Part shown: positions 44,245-51,068 of the stretch, piece after piece | Position numbering within the stretch: the first letter of the stretch is position 1 | Layout of the letters: the number at the start of each line of letters is the position of its first letter | Assembly (NCBI RefSeq): GCF_003173595.1 | Contig: NZ_QGNZ01000003.1 | Location: 682,001 to 746,000, forward strand | Length of the DNA: 64,000 nt | Direction: 5' to 3' | DNA from: Pedobacter yonginensis | GTDB taxonomy: Bacteria; Bacteroidota; Bacteroidia; Sphingobacteriales; Sphingobacteriaceae | Translations under genes and position numbers: made by a program | The notes under the pieces: model-generated | Told to the model about the DNA's origin: nothing | Databases searched by the model: none | The model's input: only the letters and a program-made list of their open reading frames with translations

Positions 44245-44377
44245 TAACTTCTTTATTCAATATATTTCTACTTTATGAACAGGGTAATATAATCAATTAT
44301 TTTAGGGTTGAACTTAATTTATGGAAAGATTTGGAATTGTATTCGGATTGTTATTGATGAAATGAAAGAAAGTCCTT

Positions 44378-44410
44378 AAAAGAAAAAGAGCAACCCATCC
44401 GGGATTGCTC
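44378..44410 (-). terminator. Terminator of the tRNA-like RNA unit
   Basis: On the minus strand GAGCAA-(T)-CCC-ggat-GGG-TTGCTC folds into a 9-bp hairpin with one bulge, followed by TTTTTCTTTT. It lies 31 bases past the 3' end of the second tRNA-like RNA and over 130 bases before the LacI gene. It therefore closes an RNA transcript and not a protein operon. Confidence 0.85.
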
Positions 44411-44441
44411 AATTAACTAACTTATTATTCATAAAAAATGC

Positions 44442-44584
44442 TGTTGGGGAAGGAGTCGAACCTTCAAGGGGTAGTTAGCTACAGTTCAAAAAATTAATTG
44501 TGGTCAACCCAATAAACTGCGTTTGTCCCATTATTCCCCACCACCGAGACAAGGAGGCGTGTCTGCCAGTTTCACCACCCAACA
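44442..44584 (-). ncRNA. tRNA-like RNA, copy 1 (143 nt, giant variable arm, GUC triplet)
   Basis: On the minus strand the order is canonical: acceptor TGTTGGG/CCCAACA (7 bp), T8-G9, a D arm GTG-AAACTGGCAGA-CAC with A14 and G18-G19, and base 26. The anticodon arm is CCTCC-TTGTCTC-GGTGG (one T-T mismatch, triplet GTC at 44548-44550), and the T arm is GAAGG-TTCGACT-CCTTC. The D arm is like tRNA-Leu. Between anticodon and T arms lie 75 nt, closed by GGGG/CCCC and containing CAGTT/AACTG, where ordinary class II tRNAs carry 10-20. No CCA is encoded. It could be an odd tRNA, a pseudo-tRNA or a tRNA mimic. Confidence 0.75.
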
Positions 44585-44656
44585 TTGTAATTTCCGTCGC
44601 CTTGAGCCTATATCCTGTAAACGGATTGTTTAATTCTGACTCATGACTAAAGAAGC
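44585..44656 (-). other. Spacer between the two tRNA-like RNAs
   Basis: This 72-nt spacer shows no ORF and only one weak hairpin (ATCC-gtttaca-GGAT). If the two RNAs are made as one transcript, this would be removed by tRNA-type end processing. Confidence 0.5.
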
Positions 44657-44769
44657 TGTAGGGGAAGGAGTCGAACCTTCAAGGAGTAGTTAGTACTGAT
44701 TACTCAGTATTTTCCATATTCTCCGCCACCGAGACAAGGAGGTGTGTCTGCCTGTTTCACCACCCTACA
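44657..44769 (-). ncRNA. tRNA-like RNA, copy 2 (113 nt, long variable arm, GUC triplet)
   Basis: This copy has the same cloverleaf as copy 1. The acceptor is TGTAGGG/CCCTACA, with an extra C-G pair possible outside it. The D arm is GTG-AAACAGGCAGA-CAC, the anticodon arm CCTCC-TTGTCTC-GGTGG (triplet GTC at 44733-44735), and the T arm GAAGG-TTCGACT-CCTTC. The variable region is 45 nt, with base stem GGAG/CTCC and an apical hairpin TACTGA-gtaa-TCAGTA. Relative to copy 1 the acceptor T-A pair becomes A-T and the variable-arm GGGG/CCCC becomes GGAG/CTCC. Such paired changes argue for selection on structure. Confidence 0.78.
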
Positions 44770-44821
44770 GTATGTTTGGCAATTGTTAAAGAACGTTCCC
44801 TTTTTTGTTAATTGCTTGATA

Positions 44822-44853
44822 CAAATGTAAAGGAACATCCAATACCTTGCAAA
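44822..44853 (-). promoter_or_regulatory. Consensus promoter for the tRNA-like RNA unit
   Basis: On the minus strand TTTG (44853-44850) and TACATTTG (44829-44822) are separated by 20 bases. This matches the Bacteroidota housekeeping consensus TTTG-N19/20-TAnnTTTG. Transcription should begin near 44815, about 45 bases ahead of copy 2. It is the best-matching promoter found in the window. Confidence 0.75.
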
Positions 44854-44899
44854 TATTTTAAACATTTAATTTTATTTTTATAATATTGATAAATTATTG

Positions 44900-44907
44900 T
44901 AAATTTG
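44900..44907 (+). promoter_or_regulatory. Bacteroidota -7 element, TAAATTTG
   Basis: An exact TAnnTTTG box stands 19 bases before the Lrp-family ATG. Its -33 partner would be TTTA at 44877-44880, one base off consensus. It is divergent from the RNA promoter at 44822-44853. Confidence 0.45.
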
Positions 44908-44926
44908 CTTGTCATAATTCAAAAAT

Positions 44927-45403
44927 ATGCTTAAAAAAGACAATTCCAATTTAGAAATTGACAACCTAGATATCGATATATTAAAACAGTTGATGCAGGA
45001 TGCCACAAAACCTTATACTGAAATTGCTAAAGATTTAATTGTTTCTGGCGGTACCATCCATGTTAGGATGAAAAAGCTACATGAAATGGGCATTATAAAA
45101 GGTTCGCATTTAATTATCGACCCACAAAAGGCGGGTTACGATATTTGTGCTTTCTTAGGGATTTACTTGGAAAAGGGAATCCAATATAAAGATGCTGTGG
45201 CACAGCTTAGCAAAATAAAAGAGGTTGTAGAGTTACATTATACCACTGGAGCGTACAGTATGTTTGCAAAGATTATTTGCAGAGATACCAATCATTTGCG
45301 CCATGTGTTGAATGAGGAAATCCAGGCAGTTAATGGAATACAACGTACAGAAACTTTAATTTCGTTGGAAGAAAGCATTAAGCGGCAGATTGAACTGGGT
45401 TAA
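44927..45403 (+). CDS. Lrp/AsnC family transcriptional regulator
   Basis: The 158-residue protein has the AsnC-type winged HTH (LDIDILKQLMQDATKPYTEIA, VSGGTIHVRMKKLHEMGII) and a C-terminal RAM/AsnC sensing domain (VVELHYTTGAYSMFAKIICRD). Members sense amino acids and control amino-acid metabolism. Its target is not evident here. It is divergent from the tRNA-like RNA unit and shares that 157-base intergenic region, so a regulatory link is possible but unproven. Confidence 0.92.
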   Translation: MLKKDNSNLEIDNLDIDILKQLMQDATKPYTEIAKDLIVSGGTIHVRMKKLHEMGIIKGSHLIIDPQKAGYDICAFLGIYLEKGIQYKDAVAQLSKIKEVVELHYTTGAYSMFAKIICRDTNHLRHVLNEEIQAVNGIQRTETLISLEESIKRQIELG

Positions 45404-45446
45404 AAGGAAGAATTAAATAACCATTACTGCCCAACTTTATGGTTTT

Positions 45447-45464
45447 GCGGCGGGTATTTGCCGC
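45447..45464 (+). terminator. Weak hairpin after the Lrp gene
   Basis: GCGGC (45447-45451) and GCCGC (45460-45464) make a 5-bp G+C stem, followed within a few bases by TATTTTTG. It lies about 45 bases beyond the Lrp stop codon and is a modest terminator candidate. Confidence 0.4.
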
Positions 45465-45490
45465 GGATATTTTTGCTGTTATTGCCCATT

Positions 45491-45601
45491 AGCCCTGATT
45501 GGAGTGTGCACGGAGCCAAAGCCATTCTGGCTGACGGCGCAGTAAAACGGAAAGCGGGACTATGCATTAATTTTATTACTGCAGTTGCGCTTCAAAAAAT
45601 T
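45491..45601 (+). ncRNA. Recurrent structured intergenic element, copy 2
   Basis: The order of blocks matches the copy at 16461: AGCCCTGATTGGAGTG, a variable hairpin (GGAGCCAAAGCC with GGCTGACGGC), ACGGAAAGCGGGACTATGCAT, and CTTCAAAAAATT at the end. It lies between the Lrp gene and feoB, which are convergent. The two copies lie far apart and beside unrelated genes, so this is a dispersed element with conserved ends. Confidence 0.55.
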
Positions 45602-45628
45602 AGCGCTTAGCGAAGAAGTATTTACAGC

Positions 45629-47737
45629 TTATTTTAGCAATTGATAGGCTATTAATGCTGCAACATAAGCCATTGCTGTCATGTAGCCCAATTGGATTGC
45701 GGGCCATTTCCATCCTTTGGTTTCGCGATACACAATGGCAACTGTACTCATACACTGCATGGCAAAGGCGTAAAATAGCATAAGCGATATGCCTGTAGCG
45801 AATGTATAAACGGGCAAACCATTTTTGCTGTTTACTGATGCCTCCATACGTTGCCTTATGGTTGCACTATCTGCATCGCCTCCATCTACACTGTAAATGG
45901 TTGCCATAGTGCCTACAAATGCTTCGCGAGCGGCAAAAGAGGTAATTAAGCCAATGCCAATTTTCCAGTCGTAACCCAACGGGCGAATGGCTGGCTCGAT
46001 AAAATGGCCTAAAATACCCACGTAAGAGTTTTCTAACTTCTCTGTAGCCACCAGGGTTTTAATGTGATCGGTGTTTTTGCTGGTATCGGCTAAAGCGGAA
46101 GCATATTTTTGATCGATATTTTCGAAACGATTTCCAGGTCCGAATGAGGCTAAAACCCACAGAATGATAGAAATGGCTATGATTACTTTACCCGCTTCAA
46201 AAACAAAGGTTTTTGATTTTTCGTACATGGTAAAGAGCACGTTTTTCCATCGTGGCATGCGATAAATGGGCAATTCCATGATGAAGTAAGATTTCTCTTT
46301 GGTTTTGATGATGATTTTCATAACCCATGCCACTATAATTGCGGCTACAAAACTTACCAAATACATTACCATTAGGGCTAAGCCTTGTAAACTGATAATT
46401 CCAAAAATGGTTTTTGAAGGAATAATAATGGAAATTAGCAGGATGTAAACGGGCAAACGGGCAGAGCAACTGATTAAGGGCGTTACCATGATGGTAATCA
46501 TTCGATCTTTCCAATTTTCGATGTTTCTTGCGGCCATGATTGAGGGAACTGCACAGGCCAAACCGCCAATCATGGGTACTACTGATTTACCATTTAAACC
46601 CACTTTACTCATGATTTTATCCATCATAAAAGTAACTCTAGACATGTACCCCGTATCTTCAAGAATGGAAATAAAGGCAAAGAGTATGGCGATTTGAGGG
46701 ATAAATACGAAGATACCGCCTAAGCCTGCTACCACGCCATCCAAAATCAAATCACTCAACATGCCTGATGGCAGGTATTGATGCCCCATTGTGGTAATCC
46801 AGCCGAAAGTGCCTTCTATCCACTCCATTGGATAGGAAGACCAGGCAAAAATGGCATTGAAAATGACAAAAAGGATGAGTAGAAAAATAGCGAAGCCCCA
46901 AACTTTGTGTGTAAGAATGGCATCTAAACGATCGCTGAAAGAAAATTTTTGCGCGGTGCCTTTGTCGATAACCACGTCGGCTAAGATGGTGCTGAGGTGT
47001 TTATATCTGGCAATGGTTTCGGCAGCCTGAACTTTAGCCGATTCAAAATGGTGCTTTTGCTCTATTTGCTCTATTTCTGATTGATCTTGCTCGCTAAAGA
47101 AAGTTAAATGCTCGTGTTGATGTAAAACTTGAAGCGTATAGTAATCGTTTTCAGAATTGATTTTTTCTTTCAGCTCCTTAATGGCCTCTGGTGCCAAGAA
47201 GTTCACATCAACAGCACCTACTTGGGTGGCTATTTTATTGGTATTGGCTACGGCTTGTTTTAATTTATCTATACCAATATTGTTTCTTGCCGATATTGGG
47301 ATAACCTGCACGCCTAACCTTTCGGCAAGTTTATTTACATGAATATAAATGCCTTGTTTATCAGACAGATCGGTCATGTTTAAAGCCAATACCATTGGAA
47401 TGCCCAAATCTGCTACCTGAGAAAACAGAAGCATATTTCGCTTTAAGTTGGAAGCATCAACAATAAGAATGATTACATCTGGATAACTGCTATTTTCTCG
47501 ATCGGCCAATACCTGAAATACGATGCTCTCATCTTTACTTTTTGGATATAAGCTGTATGTGCCGGGTAAATCGATAATTTCTACTTCTTTCCCGTCGGAT
47601 AGTTTGGTGAATCCTGTTTTTTTATCTACGGTGATGCCAGGAAAATTTCCAATTTTCTGATTTAAACCAGTTAAGCGGTTAAACAGTGTAGATTTACCGG
47701 TATTGGGATTACCAACTAATGCAATTTTAATATCCAA
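45629..47737 (-). CDS. feoB: Ferrous iron transporter B
   Basis: The 702-residue protein imports Fe(II) across the inner membrane. The N-terminal G domain shows ALVGNPNTGKSTLFN (G1), FPGITVDKKTGF, DLPGTYSLYP (G3) and ALNMTD (G4). A helical GDI-like domain (about 170-260) and the membrane domain with its gate helices follow. SARLPVYILLISI and FAAREAFVGTMATIYSVDGGD are typical. The start seems to be TTG at 47737, preceded by GAGAGG at suitable spacing and 11 bases past the feoA stop. Confidence 0.95.
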   Translation of the reverse strand: MDIKIALVGNPNTGKSTLFNRLTGLNQKIGNFPGITVDKKTGFTKLSDGKEVEIIDLPGTYSLYPKSKDESIVFQVLADRENSSYPDVIILIVDASNLKRNMLLFSQVADLGIPMVLALNMTDLSDKQGIYIHVNKLAERLGVQVIPISARNNIGIDKLKQAVANTNKIATQVGAVDVNFLAPEAIKELKEKINSENDYYTLQVLHQHEHLTFFSEQDQSEIEQIEQKHHFESAKVQAAETIARYKHLSTILADVVIDKGTAQKFSFSDRLDAILTHKVWGFAIFLLILFVIFNAIFAWSSYPMEWIEGTFGWITTMGHQYLPSGMLSDLILDGVVAGLGGIFVFIPQIAILFAFISILEDTGYMSRVTFMMDKIMSKVGLNGKSVVPMIGGLACAVPSIMAARNIENWKDRMITIMVTPLISCSARLPVYILLISIIIPSKTIFGIISLQGLALMVMYLVSFVAAIIVAWVMKIIIKTKEKSYFIMELPIYRMPRWKNVLFTMYEKSKTFVFEAGKVIIAISIILWVLASFGPGNRFENIDQKYASALADTSKNTDHIKTLVATEKLENSYVGILGHFIEPAIRPLGYDWKIGIGLITSFAAREAFVGTMATIYSVDGGDADSATIRQRMEASVNSKNGLPVYTFATGISLMLFYAFAMQCMSTVAIVYRETKGWKWPAIQLGYMTAMAYVAALIAYQLLK

Positions 47738-47748
47738 AGCCAGCCTCT

Positions 47749-47964
47749 CTATTGTATGATAATAACCTCGGCCTCGCTTTTACGCAAACAAAGCTGATAA
47801 CCTGCAACACGAATGGCCATTGGATCGCCAAATGGAGCAAAGCGCTCTACTTCTACAGTCTCACCCGGTAAACAGCCCATTTCCATTAACTTTACAGACA
47901 TTTCTAAATCTGTAAAAGCTATGATTGTTCCTGTTTCGCCGACTTTTAAATGTGAAAGTTTCAT
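47749..47964 (-). CDS. feoA: Ferrous iron transport protein A
   Basis: The 71-residue SH3-like protein (LSHLKVGETGTIIAFTD, EMGCLPGETVEVERFAPFGDP, LCLRKSEAEVIII) is the usual partner of FeoB and lies directly upstream of it. It is thought to modulate FeoB. FeoC is absent, as is common outside gamma-proteobacteria. Confidence 0.93.
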   Translation of the reverse strand: MKLSHLKVGETGTIIAFTDLEMSVKLMEMGCLPGETVEVERFAPFGDPMAIRVAGYQLCLRKSEAEVIIIQ

Positions 47965-48063
47965 CTGTTATTCTATTTTAATTGTCAGATGAGAACCTAA
48001 AAAATAAAATAACCTATTCTAATTTTGGGCTCTGCTCTTTAATTTGGCGCAAGTTACCCTTTC

Positions 48064-48080
48064 TTTAGATTTATTCCAAA
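48064..48080 (-). promoter_or_regulatory. Candidate metalloregulator operator upstream of feoAB
   Basis: TTTAGA-TTTAT-TCCAAA is an inverted repeat with one mismatch (TTTRGA-N5-TCTAAA on the minus strand). It lies about 100 bases before feoA. Similar A+T-rich dyads are bound by Fur or DtxR-type iron regulators. Assignment to one of these is not possible from a single site. Confidence 0.3.
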
Positions 48081-48131
48081 TAAGATGAACGGAAGTTCTA
48101 ATCAAAAAAGTTTTGTTTGACTGTTTAATGA

Positions 48132-50903
48132 TTAATTTCTTCTACCGCCGCCGCCAAAACCACCTCCACTTCTACCCTCACTATTTCTGCCTCTCCCTTC
48201 GCCGCCTTGAATTCTATTTTTACCACCCATCCTATTTAGGGAATAGGTGAATGAAAACATGAAATAACGTTTTAGAACGTTAAAGCTAACATCTTGAATG
48301 GTGTTGTTGTTTGCTGTACGGCTAACACCTTGATTTTCGTTTAAAACATCATTTACCGCAGCTTTAAATGTTCCCCTGTTTTTAAAAAACTGTTTGCTGA
48401 TGTAGGAGTTGATGAGCGTGAAGTGAGTATCGAAACCTTCTCCTCTTCCTGTATTTTGATTATAGTCTGCATCGATAGACCATCTGATTTCCCCAGGAAA
48501 TAAATAGCTTACGCTAACATTTGGGCTGAACGTATAATAACGTGTATTCGAATTTGGTTGTACCGAATAGGTTGCTCTGTTAACGGACCCATTTACGCCT
48601 GCTGTTAAATCTAGTCTATCCAGATTTGAAACTAAGCGATAGCCATTACCGATGGACCAGCTGTTGGTTACATTTCTTAAAGAATTGGTAAAGTTAACGT
48701 CTCTATCGTAACTGCTGGCAATGTTAATGTGAAAGTTAAGTTTATTTTCGGGCATTAATGGCAAACTTAATGCAGAACTTATTGAGCCAGAATACACTCC
48801 ATTTACGTTAACAGGCAACACGGCCAATTTACCTTGATTCACTCCACTTTCTATGAGGCTACTGCTGTTGGCAATTCGGTTTGTGGTTTGTGTTAAGTTT
48901 AGGTTGATGAACAAAGAGCGGTTTTTACCCACCGTAAAAGTGTTGTAGGCAATTCTGATGTTATTGTTAAACTCAGGCTTTAAATCTGGGTTACCAATGG
49001 GTATGCTTTGTGTGTTGGTATTATTTGGAATAGGTTGTAGCTGTTGTATAGTAGGTTGGTTGGTACTGCCACGATAATTAAATACCAAACGCTTGCTATT
49101 GCTAAAAGTATACCGAAACATTGCAGAAGGCGTGTAATTGAATACGTTTTGTTTAAGCACGAAACCGCGAGAAATGTTGTTATTGGTTCGATCTGTATTT
49201 TGCACCCCCATGCCAACATTCCAATTGTACTTTTGAGCGTTGGCATTAAAGCTAAAACCTAAATTATTGGTCAAAATGGTATTTTCGTAAGCATTGCTAA
49301 AGGTTTGATCGAGCAAATCGTACTGTAATGTTGCCGGGTTATAATTGTATGTAAATCTATCAGACGTGTTGTGATTATATCCATTTTGGTAATTAAATTC
49401 CAGATTGTAAATTTTAGATAAAGGCTCGGTGTAAACCAGTCTGGTGCTTTGATTTAATGATTCGCTTGCCTGATCGTTAAACTGATTGGTTAGTCTTGCA
49501 GTAGATACACCTCCTTCAACTCGGGTTTCAGGATTTATATTGTAATTATCGGAATCATTATTATTGATATTGGTGTTTAGGTTTAAAGAGAGCGTTCTGC
49601 CTCGTCGCCTAAATTTTTTCCGTAAAAGAATGTTATTGCTGATGGATGGTGCTGTGTTGTGGTTGGTTAAAGTTTGCGTTCCGTTAATTCTGTAAAGATT
49701 GTAATCTCTGGTATAAATGCTGTTGTTTATGCTTTCATTATCGGTATAACTCAAGTTTGGCTGGATGCGCAGGGAGGTGAGTGAATCAATTTTAGTATCG
49801 ACCATGAAATTCAAACGATGATTCAATCGATCGGCATTATTGATTTGCTGATTGTTGAAAATTGTTTTGGTATCGCCCAATAAATTCTGTGTTACGCTAT
49901 TTCTTAAAATCAGGTTATCTGATTTGTTGAAGAAATAACTCATGTTGATTTCAGTCTCATCCTTATATGTGTCAGCATAATTGAAACCGCCAGCATTGGT
50001 TTCAGTAATACCCCCTCTGCCCCCATTGTTTCCGCCGTTGCCGCCTCCTAAACCACCGCCAAAGTTTTGCTTATTTACATTATTAAACTGTGCAATTACA
50101 CTTAATTTTTGATCTTGATCGAAGTGATTCACATTTGCATTTACGTCATATCGATGATCTGATCCATAGCCAATTGTCGAATTTCCGAAATAACCATTCT
50201 TTTTATCCTTTTTTGTGGTGATATTGATGATTTTGGTTCTCGTACCATCGTCTATCCCCGTAAATTGTGCTTGATCTGAAAGCTCATCGATAATCTGAAT
50301 TTTATCAATCATATCTGCCGGAAGATTTTTCGTAGCCAACAAAGGGTCGTTTCCAAAAAATTCCTTTCCATCTACCTTAACTTTTGTAATGGTTTCGCCT
50401 TGCGCTTTAACCGTTCCGGCCTTATCCACCTCAACGCCTGGTAATTTCTTTAGCAAATCTTCCACAACAGCATTTTCAACCACTTTGAATGAACTTGCAT
50501 TAAACTCTAAGGTATCTTTTTTAACAACAATGGGCGGAATTTCGGCTTTAATATCCACCGTTTGAAGGTCAATCGCATTGCCTTCTAAAACGATATCGCC
50601 AAGATTGACATCCGTTTTATCTGCTGAGATGGTGAAATCTTTAGTCGAATTTTTTAGACCCAAAAAAGCAGCGTACAATCTATAATTACCTGGTTGAAGA
50701 TTTTTGAAAGCAAATTTTCCATCAGTTGCAGTTGTGCTGACACCAATTACACTAGAATCTTTTAAGCTTTTTACTGCAATTGATGCATAATCAATAGGGG
50801 CCTTATCTTTCGTTTGGATGATTCTACCCGCAACTGTACCTGTTTTTTGAGCGTATGCAATTGATGAAATCAACAGGAGAAAGAGCGTAAAAAATTTATT
50901 CAT
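48132..50903 (-). CDS. Outer membrane beta-barrel receptor-like protein
   Basis: The 923-residue protein has a signal peptide (ending AYAQ), a CarboxypepD_reg-like domain (about 22-110, VAGRIIQTKDKAPIDYASIA), a plug-like region (VVEDLLKKLPGVEVD, KVKVDGKEFFGNDPLLATK, ELSDQAQFTGIDDGTR) and an outer-membrane beta-barrel (OMP_b-brl type). A Gly/Asn-rich insert sits near residue 275-300, and the C-terminus is a Gly/Arg-rich tail in place of the usual aromatic barrel end. It is a close paralog of the next gene and probably arose by tandem duplication. Confidence 0.88.
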   Translation of the reverse strand: MNKFFTLFLLLISSIAYAQKTGTVAGRIIQTKDKAPIDYASIAVKSLKDSSVIGVSTTATDGKFAFKNLQPGNYRLYAAFLGLKNSTKDFTISADKTDVNLGDIVLEGNAIDLQTVDIKAEIPPIVVKKDTLEFNASSFKVVENAVVEDLLKKLPGVEVDKAGTVKAQGETITKVKVDGKEFFGNDPLLATKNLPADMIDKIQIIDELSDQAQFTGIDDGTRTKIINITTKKDKKNGYFGNSTIGYGSDHRYDVNANVNHFDQDQKLSVIAQFNNVNKQNFGGGLGGGNGGNNGGRGGITETNAGGFNYADTYKDETEINMSYFFNKSDNLILRNSVTQNLLGDTKTIFNNQQINNADRLNHRLNFMVDTKIDSLTSLRIQPNLSYTDNESINNSIYTRDYNLYRINGTQTLTNHNTAPSISNNILLRKKFRRRGRTLSLNLNTNINNNDSDNYNINPETRVEGGVSTARLTNQFNDQASESLNQSTRLVYTEPLSKIYNLEFNYQNGYNHNTSDRFTYNYNPATLQYDLLDQTFSNAYENTILTNNLGFSFNANAQKYNWNVGMGVQNTDRTNNNISRGFVLKQNVFNYTPSAMFRYTFSNSKRLVFNYRGSTNQPTIQQLQPIPNNTNTQSIPIGNPDLKPEFNNNIRIAYNTFTVGKNRSLFINLNLTQTTNRIANSSSLIESGVNQGKLAVLPVNVNGVYSGSISSALSLPLMPENKLNFHINIASSYDRDVNFTNSLRNVTNSWSIGNGYRLVSNLDRLDLTAGVNGSVNRATYSVQPNSNTRYYTFSPNVSVSYLFPGEIRWSIDADYNQNTGRGEGFDTHFTLINSYISKQFFKNRGTFKAAVNDVLNENQGVSRTANNNTIQDVSFNVLKRYFMFSFTYSLNRMGGKNRIQGGEGRGRNSEGRSGGGFGGGGRRN

Positions 50904-51022
50904 TCGGCAGGGATGTGATTTGTGCTTTTAAGACGTTATTAAGTAGCAAAGGTTTATTTGATTAAGGTAACAATTGAAATACATAAAATGTCAACAAGAC
51001 AATTAAAATAGACTTCAAAAAA

Positions 51023-51045
51023 AAGGCTCGTAAAACACGAGCCTT
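51023..51045 (-). terminator. Terminator between the paralogous receptors
   Basis: On the minus strand AAGGCTCG-tgtttta-CGAGCCTT is followed by TTTTTTG, a standard intrinsic terminator 24 bases past the stop of the 51.1 kb gene. It makes the two receptor genes separate transcripts. Confidence 0.85.
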
Positions 51046-51068
51046 AGTAAAAAATTAAAAACAAGATC

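Noticed and set aside
44442..44584. Group I intron inside a tRNA
   Set aside because: The extra 75 nt lies in the variable-arm position, not the anticodon loop, and is far too short for a self-splicing intron.
44442..44769. Reading the tRNA-like pair as ordinary tRNA-Asp genes
   Set aside because: The triplet is GUC, but tRNA-Asp has a 5-base variable loop and a different D arm; 45-75 nt variable regions and the Leu-type D arm exclude a normal tRNA-Asp.
46197..46514. 105-codon frame inside feoB on the same strand
   Set aside because: It is out of frame within the conserved membrane domain of FeoB and shows no protein-like pattern.
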